A DNA stretch of 7,577 nucleotides from Akkermansia sp. (lineage in GTDB: Bacteria > Verrucomicrobiota > Verrucomicrobiia > Verrucomicrobiales > Akkermansiaceae). The stretch covers positions 1-7,577 of the forward strand of contig JAFNWZ010000105.1 of assembly GCA_017379255.1 (NCBI GenBank). Direction: 5' to 3'. The notes under the pieces were generated by a model that saw only the letters and a list, made by a program, of their open reading frames with translations, made no database searches and was not told the origin of the DNA. Shown here in pieces: positions 1 through 5,323 of the stretch (position 1 is its first letter; each line of letters starts with the position of its first letter). Both the position numbers and the translations under genes were made by a program.

Positions 1-531
1 GAAGAAACGGTCGCGCGCCTCCCAACATGGATTCTCTGGATCGTCCAGTTTGCCGGCGCGTTCAATATAACCGTAGCTGGGGCAGGCCCAGGTGGGCTTG
101 ATGCCGATGGTGATGAGCGCAGCCTCGCGCCCAGCCAGCGAGAGAGCATCCTCTGCCAGGGCGCGGAATGCGTTATCGTCCAGAATGAGCGAATCGCTGG
201 GGACGATAATCATGTTGGCCTGCGGGTCGCGCGCGGCGATGAGCCCCACGCCCAGCGCCACGGCAGGTGCAGTGTCCCGGCGGGCGGGTTCGGCCACGAT
301 GTTTTCAGCCGGAAGATCGGCAGCCTGGCGGCGCACTTCGGCTTCCTGCAGGTGGTTGGTCAGAATGAAGATGTTCTCTGCCGGTACAAGTCCTTTCATC
401 CGGTTAATGGCCTGGCGCAGCATGGTGCCGCTGCCGAATAAATCGAGAAGCTGTTTGGGTTTGGCGTTGCGGGAAAGCGGCCAGAAACGCGTGCCGCTGC
501 CGCCTGCGAGAATCAGCGCATAATTGCTCAT
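1..531 (-). CDS. manC: Mannose-1-phosphate guanylyltransferase, N-terminal part (3' end outside window)
   Basis: Makes GDP-mannose from mannose-1-phosphate and GTP in the cytoplasm, feeding polysaccharide and glycan synthesis. The 177 residues visible begin the GT-A nucleotidyltransferase fold: the pyrophosphorylase signature LAGGSGTRFWPLSR (residues 8-21) followed by KPKQ (24-27), an EPARRDTAPA segment (81-90) matching the EP..RNTAPA motif of the family, VPSD (110-113), and YGYIE (153-157). ATG at 529-531 is the natural start because the signature sits eight residues in. The gene has no Shine-Dalgarno; a near-consensus promoter lies directly upstream and would give an almost leaderless mRNA. 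It diverges from serS. Family members are about 350 residues or longer, so roughly half or more is missing and a fused phosphomannose isomerase domain cannot be excluded. Oddities: Ser114 stands where the usual PSDH/PADH motif has His, and the segment before YGYIE reads ACPS rather than the common ETGY. Another sugar-1-phosphate nucleotidyltransferase is possible but less likely. Confidence 0.88.
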   Translation of the reverse strand, partial: MSNYALILAGGSGTRFWPLSRNAKPKQLLDLFGSGTMLRQAINRMKGLVPAENIFILTNHLQEAEVRRQAADLPAENIVAEPARRDTAPAVALGVGLIAARDPQANMIIVPSDSLILDDNAFRALAEDALSLAGREAALITIGIKPTWACPSYGYIERAGKLDDPENPCWEARDRFF

Positions 532-538
532 GCCGGGG

Positions 539-567
539 AGTATACCGCGCCTGGTGGGCGGGGTCAA
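539..567 (-). promoter_or_regulatory. Sigma-70-type promoter of manC
   Basis: On the minus strand, TTGACC (562-567) and TATACT (539-544) are separated by exactly 17 bases. Only seven bases lie between the -10 box and the ATG at 531, so the expected transcription start falls at or beside the start codon. The mRNA is therefore predicted to be leaderless or nearly so. Confidence 0.75.
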
Positions 568-632
568 GTGCGGAAATATCCGTCTGCCTGGCAGGATGGC
601 GGTATATTACTGGAGGAAAACGCAGATTTGAC

Positions 633-660
633 TTGAATCCGGGGCGCATTGGTATAGAAT
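633..660 (+). promoter_or_regulatory. Candidate promoter of serS
   Basis: TTGAAT (633-638) and TAGAAT (655-660) are spaced by 16 bases. An overlapping TTGACT (628-633) with TATAGA (653-658) at 19 bases is an alternative reading. The -10 box ends nine bases before the serS ATG, again implying a leader of a few bases at most. The rest of the 138-base intergenic region holds only the divergent manC promoter and a purine-rich TGGAGGAAAA (611-620) that precedes no start codon. Confidence 0.6.
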
Positions 661-669
661 AAGCGTGTT

Positions 670-1953
670 ATGCTAGACATTCGTATTGTTCGTGAGAATC
701 CCGAATATGTGAAGGAACGAGTGCGTCTGCGTGGCGGTGACCACTGGATGCTTGTGGATAAGGTGCTTGAGTGCGATGTGAAGCGCCGCAGTGCAGAAAC
801 GGAGAAGCAGGCGCTTTCCCAGGAGCGTAACAGTTCATCCAAGCTTATCGGTCAGATGATGAAGGAAGGCCGCCGTGAGGAGGCAGAGGAACTCAAGAAG
901 CGTATGGGCGAGGTGGGCGACCGCATCAAGGAGCTGGACGCCGTGGCCTCTGCCGCTGCTGAGGAGCAGGAAGCCCTGCTGCTTTCCATTCCCAATATGC
1001 CGCACGATGCAGCCCCCGTGGGCGAGGACGAAAGCGCCAACCCTGAGCTGCGCGTGTGGGGCACCAAGCCCGAGATTGCCGAGCCCAGGGACCATGTGGA
1101 GCTGGGCACCAGCCTGGGACTGCTGAATTTTGAGGACTCCGCCCGCATTTCCGGCTCCGGTTTCATTGTGTACCGCGGTAAGGGTGCCCGCCTGGAGCGC
1201 GCGCTCATCAATTTCCTGCTCGATACCCAGACCGGTGAGAACGGCTACGAGGAAGTGGGCGTTCCCTTCATCGTGAAGCGCGAGTGCATGTACGGCACCG
1301 GCCAGCTGCCCAAGTTCGAGGAAGATATGTACGGCCTTGAAGAGAACAGCATGTTCCTGGTGCCCACCGCGGAAGTGCCCGTTACGAACCTTTGCCGCGA
1401 CCAGATTTTCAAGGATGCCGACCTGCCCATCAAGATGACGGCCTACACCCCCTGTTTCCGCCGCGAGGCCGGTTCCGCCGGGCGCGAGAACAAGGGCATG
1501 ATCCGTGTGCACCAGTTCGATAAGGTGGAACTGGTGGAAATCTGCCGCCCGGAGGAAGGTTTTGCCGAGCTGGAGAAACTTACCAGCCATGCTGAAAGCA
1601 TCCTGCAGAAACTGGGTCTGCACTACCGCGTGATTGAGCTTTGCACGGGCGATGTGGGCTTTTCCTCTGCCAAGACTTACGATATCGAGGTGTGGGCACC
1701 GGGGCAGGGCAAGTATCTGGAGGTTTCCAGCTGCTCCTGCTTCACTGATTACCAGGCCCGCCGCATGAAGCTGCGCTACAAGGATGCCGAAGGCAAGATT
1801 CGCACGCCGTACACCCTGAATGGTTCCGGCACGGCTCTGCCTCGTCTCTTCGTAGCCCTGCTGGAGCAGTGCCAGCAGCCTGATGGCTCGGTGAAGATTC
1901 CCGCAGCCCTGGTTCCCTATTTCGGGGCAGAGAGCATCACGCCGAATGCCTGA
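670..1953 (+). CDS. serS: Serine--tRNA ligase
   Basis: Cytoplasmic class II aminoacyl-tRNA synthetase that activates serine with ATP and charges tRNA-Ser (and tRNA-Sec where present). At 427 residues it has the normal bacterial length. Residues about 27-105 are rich in Glu, Lys and Arg with heptad spacing and form the N-terminal antiparallel coiled-coil arm that grips the long variable arm of tRNA-Ser. The catalytic core shows the serine-binding TAE loop (233-235), motif 2 as CFRREAGSAG (262-271) with the HQFDKVEL continuation, the SSCSC segment followed by DYQARR near residue 357-368, and motif 3 as GSGTALPR (385-392) with its invariant Arg392. ATG at 670 begins the usual MLDIRIVRENPEYV N-terminus. 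There is no Shine-Dalgarno; the promoter sits right against the gene. It ends in tandem stops TGA-TAA and is followed by a GC hairpin. Looks intact and functional. Confidence 0.98.
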   Translation: MLDIRIVRENPEYVKERVRLRGGDHWMLVDKVLECDVKRRSAETEKQALSQERNSSSKLIGQMMKEGRREEAEELKKRMGEVGDRIKELDAVASAAAEEQEALLLSIPNMPHDAAPVGEDESANPELRVWGTKPEIAEPRDHVELGTSLGLLNFEDSARISGSGFIVYRGKGARLERALINFLLDTQTGENGYEEVGVPFIVKRECMYGTGQLPKFEEDMYGLEENSMFLVPTAEVPVTNLCRDQIFKDADLPIKMTAYTPCFRREAGSAGRENKGMIRVHQFDKVELVEICRPEEGFAELEKLTSHAESILQKLGLHYRVIELCTGDVGFSSAKTYDIEVWAPGQGKYLEVSSCSCFTDYQARRMKLRYKDAEGKIRTPYTLNGSGTALPRLFVALLEQCQQPDGSVKIPAALVPYFGAESITPNA

Positions 1954-1964
1954 TAACCCTTTAT

Positions 1965-1990
1965 CCGCCTCCGGCCTGAGCCGGGGGCGG
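1965..1990 (+). terminator. GC-rich hairpin after serS
   Basis: An 11-base stem (1965-1975 with 1980-1990, one G-T wobble) closes a four-base loop CTGA, starting 12 bases after the serS stop codon. It is followed by ATTCACTCC, so there is no U-run. It may be a Rho-independent terminator of weak type, a transcript-stabilising 3' hairpin, or an attenuating element ahead of the next cluster. Confidence 0.5.
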
Positions 1991-2027
1991 ATTCACTCCT
2001 GAGAAACTTACCACCCGAAACTGACTT

Positions 2028-2705
2028 ATGCGCGAAATGATAGTTATCATGGGCCCCATGTTCTGGCTCATTCTCTTCTTTGCCACGCTGGCGCTCGCCG
2101 TGCTGGCTGAGCGTTTGTTCTATTTCCACCGTATCAACATCAACTCGGGTGATTTCCTGCGCGGCCTTTCCGCGCTGTTGCGCTCCGGGCAGTATGATGA
2201 GTGCCTGCACGAAGCCCGCCAGCTGCCCGGCCCCATGGCCCGCGTGGTGGAGGCCGTGCTGAGCCGTCCGCGACTTTCCCGTCACGAGCTGCGCGAAATC
2301 GCGCTTGAAGCCAGTGAGGTGGAAGTGTACCGCATTGAGCGCAACGTGCGCACCCTGCTGGTGTGCGCCACGGTGATGCCGCTGCTCGGCGTGCTGGGCA
2401 CGCTGCTGGCGCTGGTGCATTTCTACGAGCAGCCGGGTGTGACTGATGGCGCCGCAGCTGCCCCTATGGTGGCAGAAACGCTGCAGCAGGCTCTGCTGCT
2501 GTCTGCTTCCGGTATTGCTCTGTCCATTCCGGCTTATCTTTTCTACATGTACCTGGCCTCCCGCGCCCGCAAGCTTATCAACGGCGTGGAACGCGCCGGT
2601 CTGGAATGCGTGCACATCATTGCAGATGCACGCGAGGAGGCGCAGGAGACAGGCTCCCCCGCACCAGAGGCTGCTGACCAGCCGGAGGAGAAAAAGGCTG
2701 AGTAA
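2028..2705 (+). CDS. MotA/TolQ/ExbB-family inner-membrane protein with altered channel residues
   Basis: Member of the ion-channel family that forms pentamers around an ExbD/TolR dimer and couples ion flow to work on the envelope. The 225 residues fit the family plan: membrane segment 1 (about 10-33), a cytoplasmic stretch (34-108), membrane segment 2 with the hallmark PLLGVLGT (118-125), membrane segment 3 with SGIALSIPA (161-169), and an acidic, Pro/Ala/Lys-rich tail (about 200-225). Thr125 aligns with E. coli ExbB Thr148. Counting back from the conserved Pro168, the residue equivalent to ExbB Glu176 is Gln154, and the equivalent of Thr181 is Ser159; Glu150, one helical turn earlier, might substitute. 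ATG at 2028 gives the longest frame, but Met4, Met8 and Met11 are also possible starts and no Shine-Dalgarno decides between them. First gene of a four-gene cluster; 27 bases separate it from the ExbD-like gene. Family assignment is sure, energy coupling is not. Confidence 0.88.
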   Translation: MREMIVIMGPMFWLILFFATLALAVLAERLFYFHRININSGDFLRGLSALLRSGQYDECLHEARQLPGPMARVVEAVLSRPRLSRHELREIALEASEVEVYRIERNVRTLLVCATVMPLLGVLGTLLALVHFYEQPGVTDGAAAAPMVAETLQQALLLSASGIALSIPAYLFYMYLASRARKLINGVERAGLECVHIIADAREEAQETGSPAPEAADQPEEKKAE

Positions 2706-2732
2706 ACCATTAAACCGCGTGTATACCCGACC

Positions 2733-3167
2733 ATGCGCCGCGTCCGTTCCAGCTTGAAAAACGGTGGCTTTCCCATTCTGGTGATAGCACTGGTCAATCT
2801 TTTTCTGGTTCTTTGTGTCTGCGTGCTGCTGTCCAATCATCTGGTACCTCGCTTTGGTTACTCGGTGCAGCCGCAGGAATCCCATTTCGTCATTGGTTCA
2901 TACGATCGCAACAATACGCACATTGTCTCGGTGGCTCCCGGGGATACACCGCGCCTCTATGTGGGGTCCGAGCTGGTGCGCGATGGTTATGCCGGCTTTG
3001 AAAAGCACTTGAACAGCTGGGATGCCCCCAATCCTTCCCGCATTTCCGTTATACTGGTGCTGGATAAGGCTGTTTCGGCAGGGGTGGTGCACCAGCTTAC
3101 CGATATGATTCTCAGACACGGGTTTACCTGCAGTTATGCAGGGGTGCCTGCTCTCGATAATAAATGA
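2733..3167 (+). CDS. ExbD/TolR-like protein lacking the membrane aspartate
   Basis: Probable partner of the preceding ExbB-family protein: a short cytoplasmic N-terminus, one membrane helix (about 13-34) and a periplasmic domain. The 144-residue length, the gene order and the C-terminal pattern VILVLDKAVSAGVV near residues 105-118 followed by a helix and a final strand all match ExbD/TolR. In the family the helix carries a single essential Asp (E. coli ExbD Asp25, in PFIDVMLVLL). The matching stretch here is ALVNLFLVLC (19-28), with Asn22 (codon AAT) in the Asp position. The INVTPL-type N-terminal motif is also missing. No Shine-Dalgarno precedes the ATG at 2733. The stop overlaps the next gene's start as ATGA, implying translational coupling. 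Similarity is weak enough that the family call rests partly on context; a degenerate or non-proton-coupled ExbD is the best reading. Confidence 0.7.
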   Translation: MRRVRSSLKNGGFPILVIALVNLFLVLCVCVLLSNHLVPRFGYSVQPQESHFVIGSYDRNNTHIVSVAPGDTPRLYVGSELVRDGYAGFEKHLNSWDAPNPSRISVILVLDKAVSAGVVHQLTDMILRHGFTCSYAGVPALDNK

Positions 3168-3697
3168 AGAACAAGGAACACAGCCTGCTCTACCACACCA
3201 TGCACAGCCGCCCCATGCCGGGGTGTCTGCCGTTGTTCTTTGGGCTTGCTCTCATCGTCGTGGGGGCTGGTATCTGGCTTGCTCCCGTCAGGATGCCGGA
3301 GCGGGTGCGCCCTGAAGGTGTGGGGCGCGTGAGCGTGAAGGATGACCGGCTGATTCACTTCATTGTGCGGCGCCAGAGCCCGCTGCCCCTGCATATGCCG
3401 CTGCATGCAGACCCGGATTTCCGGGAGGATGTGGATGCTGCCGCCATGCCCTTGCTGCGGCCCGCGCGGCTGGAGCCGTTGCCTCCACAGCCGTTGTTTG
3501 ATTCTGCGGCTGATTCTGCAGTGCTGAGCGCAGAGAAACTGCTTGCATTGCCTGGGGAGGCAGAGGTCGTGCCCCCGTCTGTGAACCCCGCTCCTCAGCC
3601 CGCAGGCCTGCCTGCTATTGAGGCGGAGGAGCCGGTGTTCCATCCCAGCGTGGATAAGGTAACGGAAGATGAGGATAGCGAGGAGGTGCCGTTATGA
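3164..3697 (+). CDS. Single-pass membrane protein with Pro-rich, acidic extracytoplasmic region
   Basis: Not recognised by family. The 177-residue product has a short basic N-terminus, one membrane segment (about 20-41, ending in WLAP), then an extracytoplasmic stretch. Residues 43-67 form a short basic region with a possible beta-strand pair ending in RRQSPLPL. The remainder is low in complexity and rich in Pro, Ala and Glu (for example LEPLPPQPLF near 105-114), ending in the acidic tail DEDSEEVPL. An N-terminal membrane anchor plus a Pro-rich stalk directly after ExbB/ExbD-type genes is the layout of TonB or TolA energy transducers, but there is no room for a folded TonB C-terminal domain and none is visible. 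It overlaps the ExbD-like gene by ATGA and the next gene likewise, so all are probably one transcript. Function unknown; an accessory subunit of the ExbB/ExbD-like complex is the inference. Confidence 0.75.
   Translation: MKNKEHSLLYHTMHSRPMPGCLPLFFGLALIVVGAGIWLAPVRMPERVRPEGVGRVSVKDDRLIHFIVRRQSPLPLHMPLHADPDFREDVDAAAMPLLRPARLEPLPPQPLFDSAADSAVLSAEKLLALPGEAEVVPPSVNPAPQPAGLPAIEAEEPVFHPSVDKVTEDEDSEEVPL
3681..3686 (+). promoter_or_regulatory. Strong Shine-Dalgarno for the zinc-ribbon gene
   Basis: AGGAGG lies seven bases before the ATG at 3694. It is the only clear ribosome binding site before any gene in the window, and it supports 3694 over the adjacent in-frame ATG at 3697. The bases also encode Glu-Glu-Val of the upstream protein, so some of the match could be chance from coding. 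Confidence 0.5.
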
Positions 3698-3900
3698 TGT
3701 TGCCGTCTGAGTTTCTGGCGGCGGTGGTATATGCCGGGCTGCTGCTCACCATTTGTATTTTTGTGCCCGTGAAGCTGATGGCCAAGTGGCGCCGCATTCA
3801 GCGCGCCAGAACCCATCTCAGCTGCCGCATCTGTGGTTTCCGCTTCCTTCGCCGTGATGCGGAGGGAACCTGCCCCCATTGCCAGTCCCGCAACGGTTAA
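3694..3900 (+). CDS. Small membrane-anchored zinc-ribbon protein
   Basis: A 68-residue protein with one N-terminal membrane helix (about 7-29), a short basic linker (KWRRIQRAR, 31-39) and a C-terminal zinc ribbon whose ligands are Cys44-x2-Cys47 and Cys60-x2-Cys63. The basic linker after the helix puts the ribbon in the cytoplasm under the positive-inside rule. It overlaps the upstream gene as ATGA and has its own strong Shine-Dalgarno. It is the last gene of the ExbB-like cluster and meets folE2 tail to tail with only 11 bases between stop codons. I do not recognise a named family; treble-clef or rubredoxin-like ribbons of this size are often structural or protein-binding. That such a short frame keeps both cysteine pairs, a start overlap and a ribosome site argues it is a real gene. 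Confidence 0.8.
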   Translation: MMLPSEFLAAVVYAGLLLTICIFVPVKLMAKWRRIQRARTHLSCRICGFRFLRRDAEGTCPHCQSRNG

Positions 3901-3911
3901 AAACGGGGAAA

Positions 3912-4700
3912 TCAGTCCAATTGGCGCTCTACCATGGCGTAGGCGCTGTGGTTGTGGATGGATTCAAAGTTTTCGGCCTCCACGCGATACCAGCTGAAGG
4001 CGTTGTAGCGTTCTGTGGCAACGGCCACATTGCGCACCAGGTCTTCCACAAAAACCGGGTTTTCGTAGGCCCGGTCTGTCACATATTTTTCATCCGGGCG
4101 CTTGAGGATGCTGTAGAGCTGGCAGCTGGCGCAGCTTTCAATCAAATCAATAAGGTCTTCAATCCACACGGCCTGACCGGAGAAACGCACCGAATAGGTG
4201 ACGATACCGCGCTGGTTGTGGGCGCCGTGCTCGCTCATGGCCTTGGAGCAGGGGCAGAGCGTGGTTACCGGTACTTTTACTGTCAGGGTGAACTGGCCGG
4301 GCTGGCCTACCTCGGCATCAATCACGAAGCGGACTTCGTAATCCATCATCCCTTCCATGCCGGAAACCGGGGCTTTTTTGAGCCGGAAGAAAGGGAAATC
4401 GATTTCTACGCGGGCTCGCTGCGCATGTAGTTTGCTCAGCAGGCGGTTTGGCAGGCGCACGGCGGTGCGCACATCCAGGTAGCGCTTGTGCTCGTGCAGC
4501 GCCTCCACAAAACGGCTCATGTGCGTGCCTTTGTATTTTTCCGGCAGGTCTACCATGAGCGCCACGGTGGCTACGGTGGATTGGGTGCGCTGCTCCTTGT
4601 CGCTCACCACAATGGGGAAGCGCACGCCACGCACGCCCACACGGTCGATGGAAATCTGGCGTGTGTCCAGTTCGTTCTGGGTGTCTTTGAGGTCTTGCAT
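3912..4700 (-). CDS. folE2: GTP cyclohydrolase FolE2 (type IB)
   Basis: Cytoplasmic enzyme converting GTP to 7,8-dihydroneopterin triphosphate, the first step of folate synthesis and also used for queuosine-type precursors. Its 262 residues have the usual length for the type IB family, which is distinct in sequence from zinc-dependent FolE. Visible signatures are KGTHMSRF (57-64), LCPCSKAMSEHGAHNQRG (148-165) containing the catalytic/metal Cys149 and His161, LKRPDEKYVT followed by ENPVFVEDLVRN, and the C-terminal IHNHSAYA. From family knowledge, type IB enzymes work with metals other than zinc and are often induced under zinc limitation. ATG at 4698-4700 leads straight into a typical DxQ-containing N-terminus; no Shine-Dalgarno is present. 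Upstream lie an 18-base inverted repeat and then a terminator after rpsR, so folE2 is probably transcribed at least partly on its own. No key residue appears lost. Confidence 0.96.
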   Translation of the reverse strand: MQDLKDTQNELDTRQISIDRVGVRGVRFPIVVSDKEQRTQSTVATVALMVDLPEKYKGTHMSRFVEALHEHKRYLDVRTAVRLPNRLLSKLHAQRARVEIDFPFFRLKKAPVSGMEGMMDYEVRFVIDAEVGQPGQFTLTVKVPVTTLCPCSKAMSEHGAHNQRGIVTYSVRFSGQAVWIEDLIDLIESCASCQLYSILKRPDEKYVTDRAYENPVFVEDLVRNVAVATERYNAFSWYRVEAENFESIHNHSAYAMVERQLD

Positions 4701-4723
4701 GGCGCGGTGTATGGGGGCAGGGT

Positions 4724-4741
4724 GTATTTTGTGAAAAATAC
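4724..4741 (-). promoter_or_regulatory. Inverted repeat upstream of folE2, candidate operator
   Basis: Arms GTATTTT (4724-4730) and AAAATAC (4735-4741) are perfect over seven bases around a four-base spacer, ending 23 bases before the folE2 ATG. The AT-rich dyad contrasts with the surrounding GC-rich DNA. It could be a repressor site, such as for a Fur/Zur-family protein, but it does not match a Zur box I know. It also supplies the T-run of the rpsR terminator, which may explain part of the pattern. Confidence 0.35.
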
Positions 4742-4776
4742 CGAGGGGGCTTGCAGGCCAAAGCTTACAAGCCCCC
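4735..4776 (-). terminator. Rho-independent terminator after rpsR
   Basis: A perfect nine-base GC-rich stem (4768-4776 with 4745-4753 on the minus strand) closes a 14-base loop. It is followed on the minus strand by TCGGTATTTTTC, so the T-run starts six bases after the stem. It lies about 45 bases beyond the rpsR stop. A weaker dyad, TTCTCG/CGAGAA (4777-4782 with 4804-4809), sits just upstream in the transcript. Confidence 0.7.
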
Positions 4777-4820
4777 TTCTCGTAATCAACGACAATCTGC
4801 CGTCGAGAACTCCTCCTGGG

Positions 4821-5066
4821 TCAGGGGAGCAGGTTCACGGCACGAGCACGGCGGATTTCGCGCGTGATCTTGCGGTGCATCTTGGCGGACACGCCAGTAA
4901 CGCGGCGGGGAAGAATCTTGCCGGTTTCGGACGTGAACTTGGAAAGGAATTCCGGGTTGCACATGTCCACAGCGCCGGCGGGGATATCGATGCGGCGGCG
5001 GGGCATGGTCTTGTTGCAGGTGCGGAAACGGATACGGCGTTCGACGCTCTTGAATTCGGTCATCAT
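4821..5066 (-). CDS. rpsR: Small ribosomal subunit protein bS18
   Basis: Component of the 30S platform, beside S6 and S11. The 81-residue product has the strongly conserved core [13 protein letters not shown] (46-58) followed by [16 protein letters not shown] and ends in NLLP, the usual S18 terminus. The N-terminal part departs from common sequences: the usual DYKD motif reads DMCN (34-37), and the stretch before it, IDIPAGAV, is unlike the usual one. There are two cysteines, Cys17 and Cys36, but not the paired cysteine motifs of zinc-binding S18 forms. Two adjacent in-frame ATGs (5066 and 5063) are possible starts; neither has a Shine-Dalgarno. It lies 26 bases downstream of rpmG and is surely cotranscribed with it. 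The usual neighbours rpsF, ssb and rplI are absent here. Confidence 0.95.
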   Translation of the reverse strand: MMTEFKSVERRIRFRTCNKTMPRRRIDIPAGAVDMCNPEFLSKFTSETGKILPRRVTGVSAKMHRKITREIRRARAVNLLP

Positions 5067-5092
5067 AATCGTATAGAAGTGCGGTGGGAGGT

Positions 5093-5266
5093 TTAGCGCA
5101 TCTCGCGGTGCAGCGTGCGGCGCTTCAGGTAGGGGTTGAACTTAACCTTCTCCAGACGGCCAGGTGTACGCTGGCTCTTCTTGTTGCGGGTGGTCACGTA
5201 ACGGGAAGGGGTCTTACCCTCGGCCTTAGCCTCCGTGCATTCCAGAATGATAATATCTCTAGGCAT
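5093..5266 (-). CDS. rpmG: Large ribosomal subunit protein bL33
   Basis: Small 50S protein near the E site. The 57-residue product starts [12 protein letters not shown] and contains RYVTTRNKK (22-30), [13 protein letters not shown] (43-55), matching the L33 pattern of strand, basic turn and a final KY(D/N)P..(R/K)(K/R)H segment. It has only Cys10, so it is the form lacking the paired cysteines of zinc-binding L33. The frame stays open upstream to 5422, but the start at 5264-5266 fits the family length and lies downstream of a good promoter, so the extension is not real. The leader would be about 20-25 bases with no Shine-Dalgarno. It leads a two-gene unit with rpsR. Confidence 0.94.
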   Translation of the reverse strand: MPRDIIILECTEAKAEGKTPSRYVTTRNKKSQRTPGRLEKVKFNPYLKRRTLHREMR

Positions 5267-5295
5267 AATTGCGAATTGTTGACTTGCGGGCGCAC

Positions 5296-5323
5296 ATTTT
5301 ACACTATTCGTCGCTTTCGTCAA
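5296..5323 (-). promoter_or_regulatory. Sigma-70-type promoter of rpmG-rpsR
   Basis: On the minus strand TTGACG (5318-5323) and TAAAAT (5296-5301) are 16 bases apart. The -35 box lies inside the last codons of the DksA-like gene and the -10 box just beyond its stop codon. Transcription would start about 23 bases before the rpmG ATG. This allows the ribosomal pair to be made independently of the upstream gene. Confidence 0.7.

Noticed and set aside
611..640. Purine-rich TGGAGGAAAA ahead of serS as a ribosome site for a leader peptide
   Set aside because: No start codon at workable spacing; the only nearby TTG opens a frame of two codons.
835..1623. 262-codon frame on the minus strand inside serS
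   Set aside because: It lies wholly opposite a well-conserved serS and has a His/Ala/Leu-rich composition typical of the antisense of GC-rich coding DNA.
1917..2885. 322-codon minus-strand frame across the ExbB- and ExbD-like genes
   Set aside because: Gln/His/Arg-rich with no recognisable domain; it is the antisense shadow of two genes with family support.
3879..4430. 183-codon plus-strand frame opposite folE2
   Set aside because: FolE2 motifs on the other strand are unmistakable; this frame has no motif of its own.
4604..4795. Small TTG-started gene after rpsR, preceded by AGGAGGAG
   Set aside because: The frame runs through the terminator and into folE2 in the wrong frame, with no family features.
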